Source: Methanomicrobiales archaeon (GTDB lineage: Archaea; Halobacteriota; Methanomicrobia; Methanomicrobiales; JACTUA01). From it: a stretch of 5,833 bases of DNA. The notes beneath the pieces were generated by a model, which saw only the letters and a program-made list of their open reading frames with translations, searched no databases and had not been told where the DNA came from. Within the stretch, counting starts at the first letter, position 1. Each line of letters starts with the position of its first letter. The stretch lies in NCBI GenBank assembly GCA_028678965.1, contig JAJRCM010000112.1, forward strand, positions 1 to 5,833. The letters run 5' to 3'. This document shows, one piece after another, positions 5,655-5,833 of this stretch. Position numbers and translations under genes: made by a program.

Positions 5655-5833
5655 ATGGCAGAAAAGAAACAAGCCGCAAGCGGATGGCCGCTCGTCAAGG
5701 GCGACTTCATCTCAGGAGATTCCAACAGCCCGGTGGCCATCGTCACCATGGGGTCTCACCTCGATGAGAAGGGGCTCTGTGATGCCGGTGCCGCGATTGT
5801 GGGATCATGCAAGACCGAGAACCTGGGCCTGGA
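5655..5833 (+). CDS. mtrA: Tetrahydromethanopterin S-methyltransferase subunit A (corrinoid protein), 5' part
   Basis: MtrA binds the cobamide prosthetic group that accepts the methyl group from methyl-tetrahydromethanopterin and passes it to coenzyme M. Only 59 complete codons are present; the gene runs off the right edge. The visible part is the soluble N-terminal corrinoid domain: [18 protein letters not shown], then [13 protein letters not shown] (25-37) and [10 protein letters not shown] (50-59), all typical of MtrA. The cobalt-ligating histidine and the C-terminal membrane anchor lie outside the window. GAGGTGAG at 5643-5650, overlapping the mtrB stop, is the ribosome binding site, five bases before ATG 5655. 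Confidence 0.95.
   Translation, partial: MAEKKQAASGWPLVKGDFISGDSNSPVAIVTMGSHLDEKGLCDAGAAIVGSCKTENLGL

Noticed and set aside
3660..5655. Overlapping stop and start codons in the mtr operon as a novel feature
   Set aside because: Short overlaps with Shine-Dalgarno sites in the preceding gene are ordinary for archaeal operons encoding fixed-ratio complexes.

Overview
The window comes from a methanogenic archaeon. The right half is the start of an mtr operon (mtrE-mtrD-mtrC-mtrB-mtrA, the last cut by the window edge). This operon encodes the membrane-bound, sodium-pumping tetrahydromethanopterin S-methyltransferase, which is specific to methanogens and close relatives. GC-rich third codon positions, archaeal-style Shine-Dalgarno sites (GGAGGT, GAGGTGA) and a radical SAM gene resembling the Mhun_1560 type suggest Methanomicrobiales (Methanoregula, Methanosphaerula or Methanospirillum relatives). 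The genus is a guess.

Left part (1-2355), minus strand: three genes run leftward and look like one transcription unit. They are a metallo-beta-lactamase-fold protein of the COG1237 type (1507-2355), a small cysteine-containing protein I do not recognise (1220-1481), and a radical SAM/SPASM enzyme of the peptide-modifying kind (34-1190). A T-run after the last stop is a plausible terminator. Both the small gene and the radical SAM gene need a one-base correction in a homopolymer to read as full-length proteins: a run of eight G in the small gene and a run of three T in the radical SAM gene. Either the locus is decaying or switching, or the sequence has homopolymer errors.

Middle (2356-2775): a divergent, partly AT-rich intergenic region of about 420 bases between the leftward set and the rightward mtr operon. 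It holds four inverted repeats, including a 40-base imperfect palindrome and a perfect 8-bp dyad beside a possible mtr TATA element. I see no gene there that I can support.

Right part (2776-5833), plus strand: mtrE, mtrD, mtrC, mtrB and mtrA are packed with overlaps of 1-4 bases or gaps of 9-10 bases, each with a Shine-Dalgarno site. MtrE, MtrD and MtrC are the multi-pass membrane subunits associated with sodium translocation. MtrA carries the corrinoid that shuttles the methyl group from methyl-tetrahydromethanopterin to coenzyme M, and MtrB is a small subunit with one C-terminal membrane helix. mtrF, mtrG and mtrH would be expected beyond the window.
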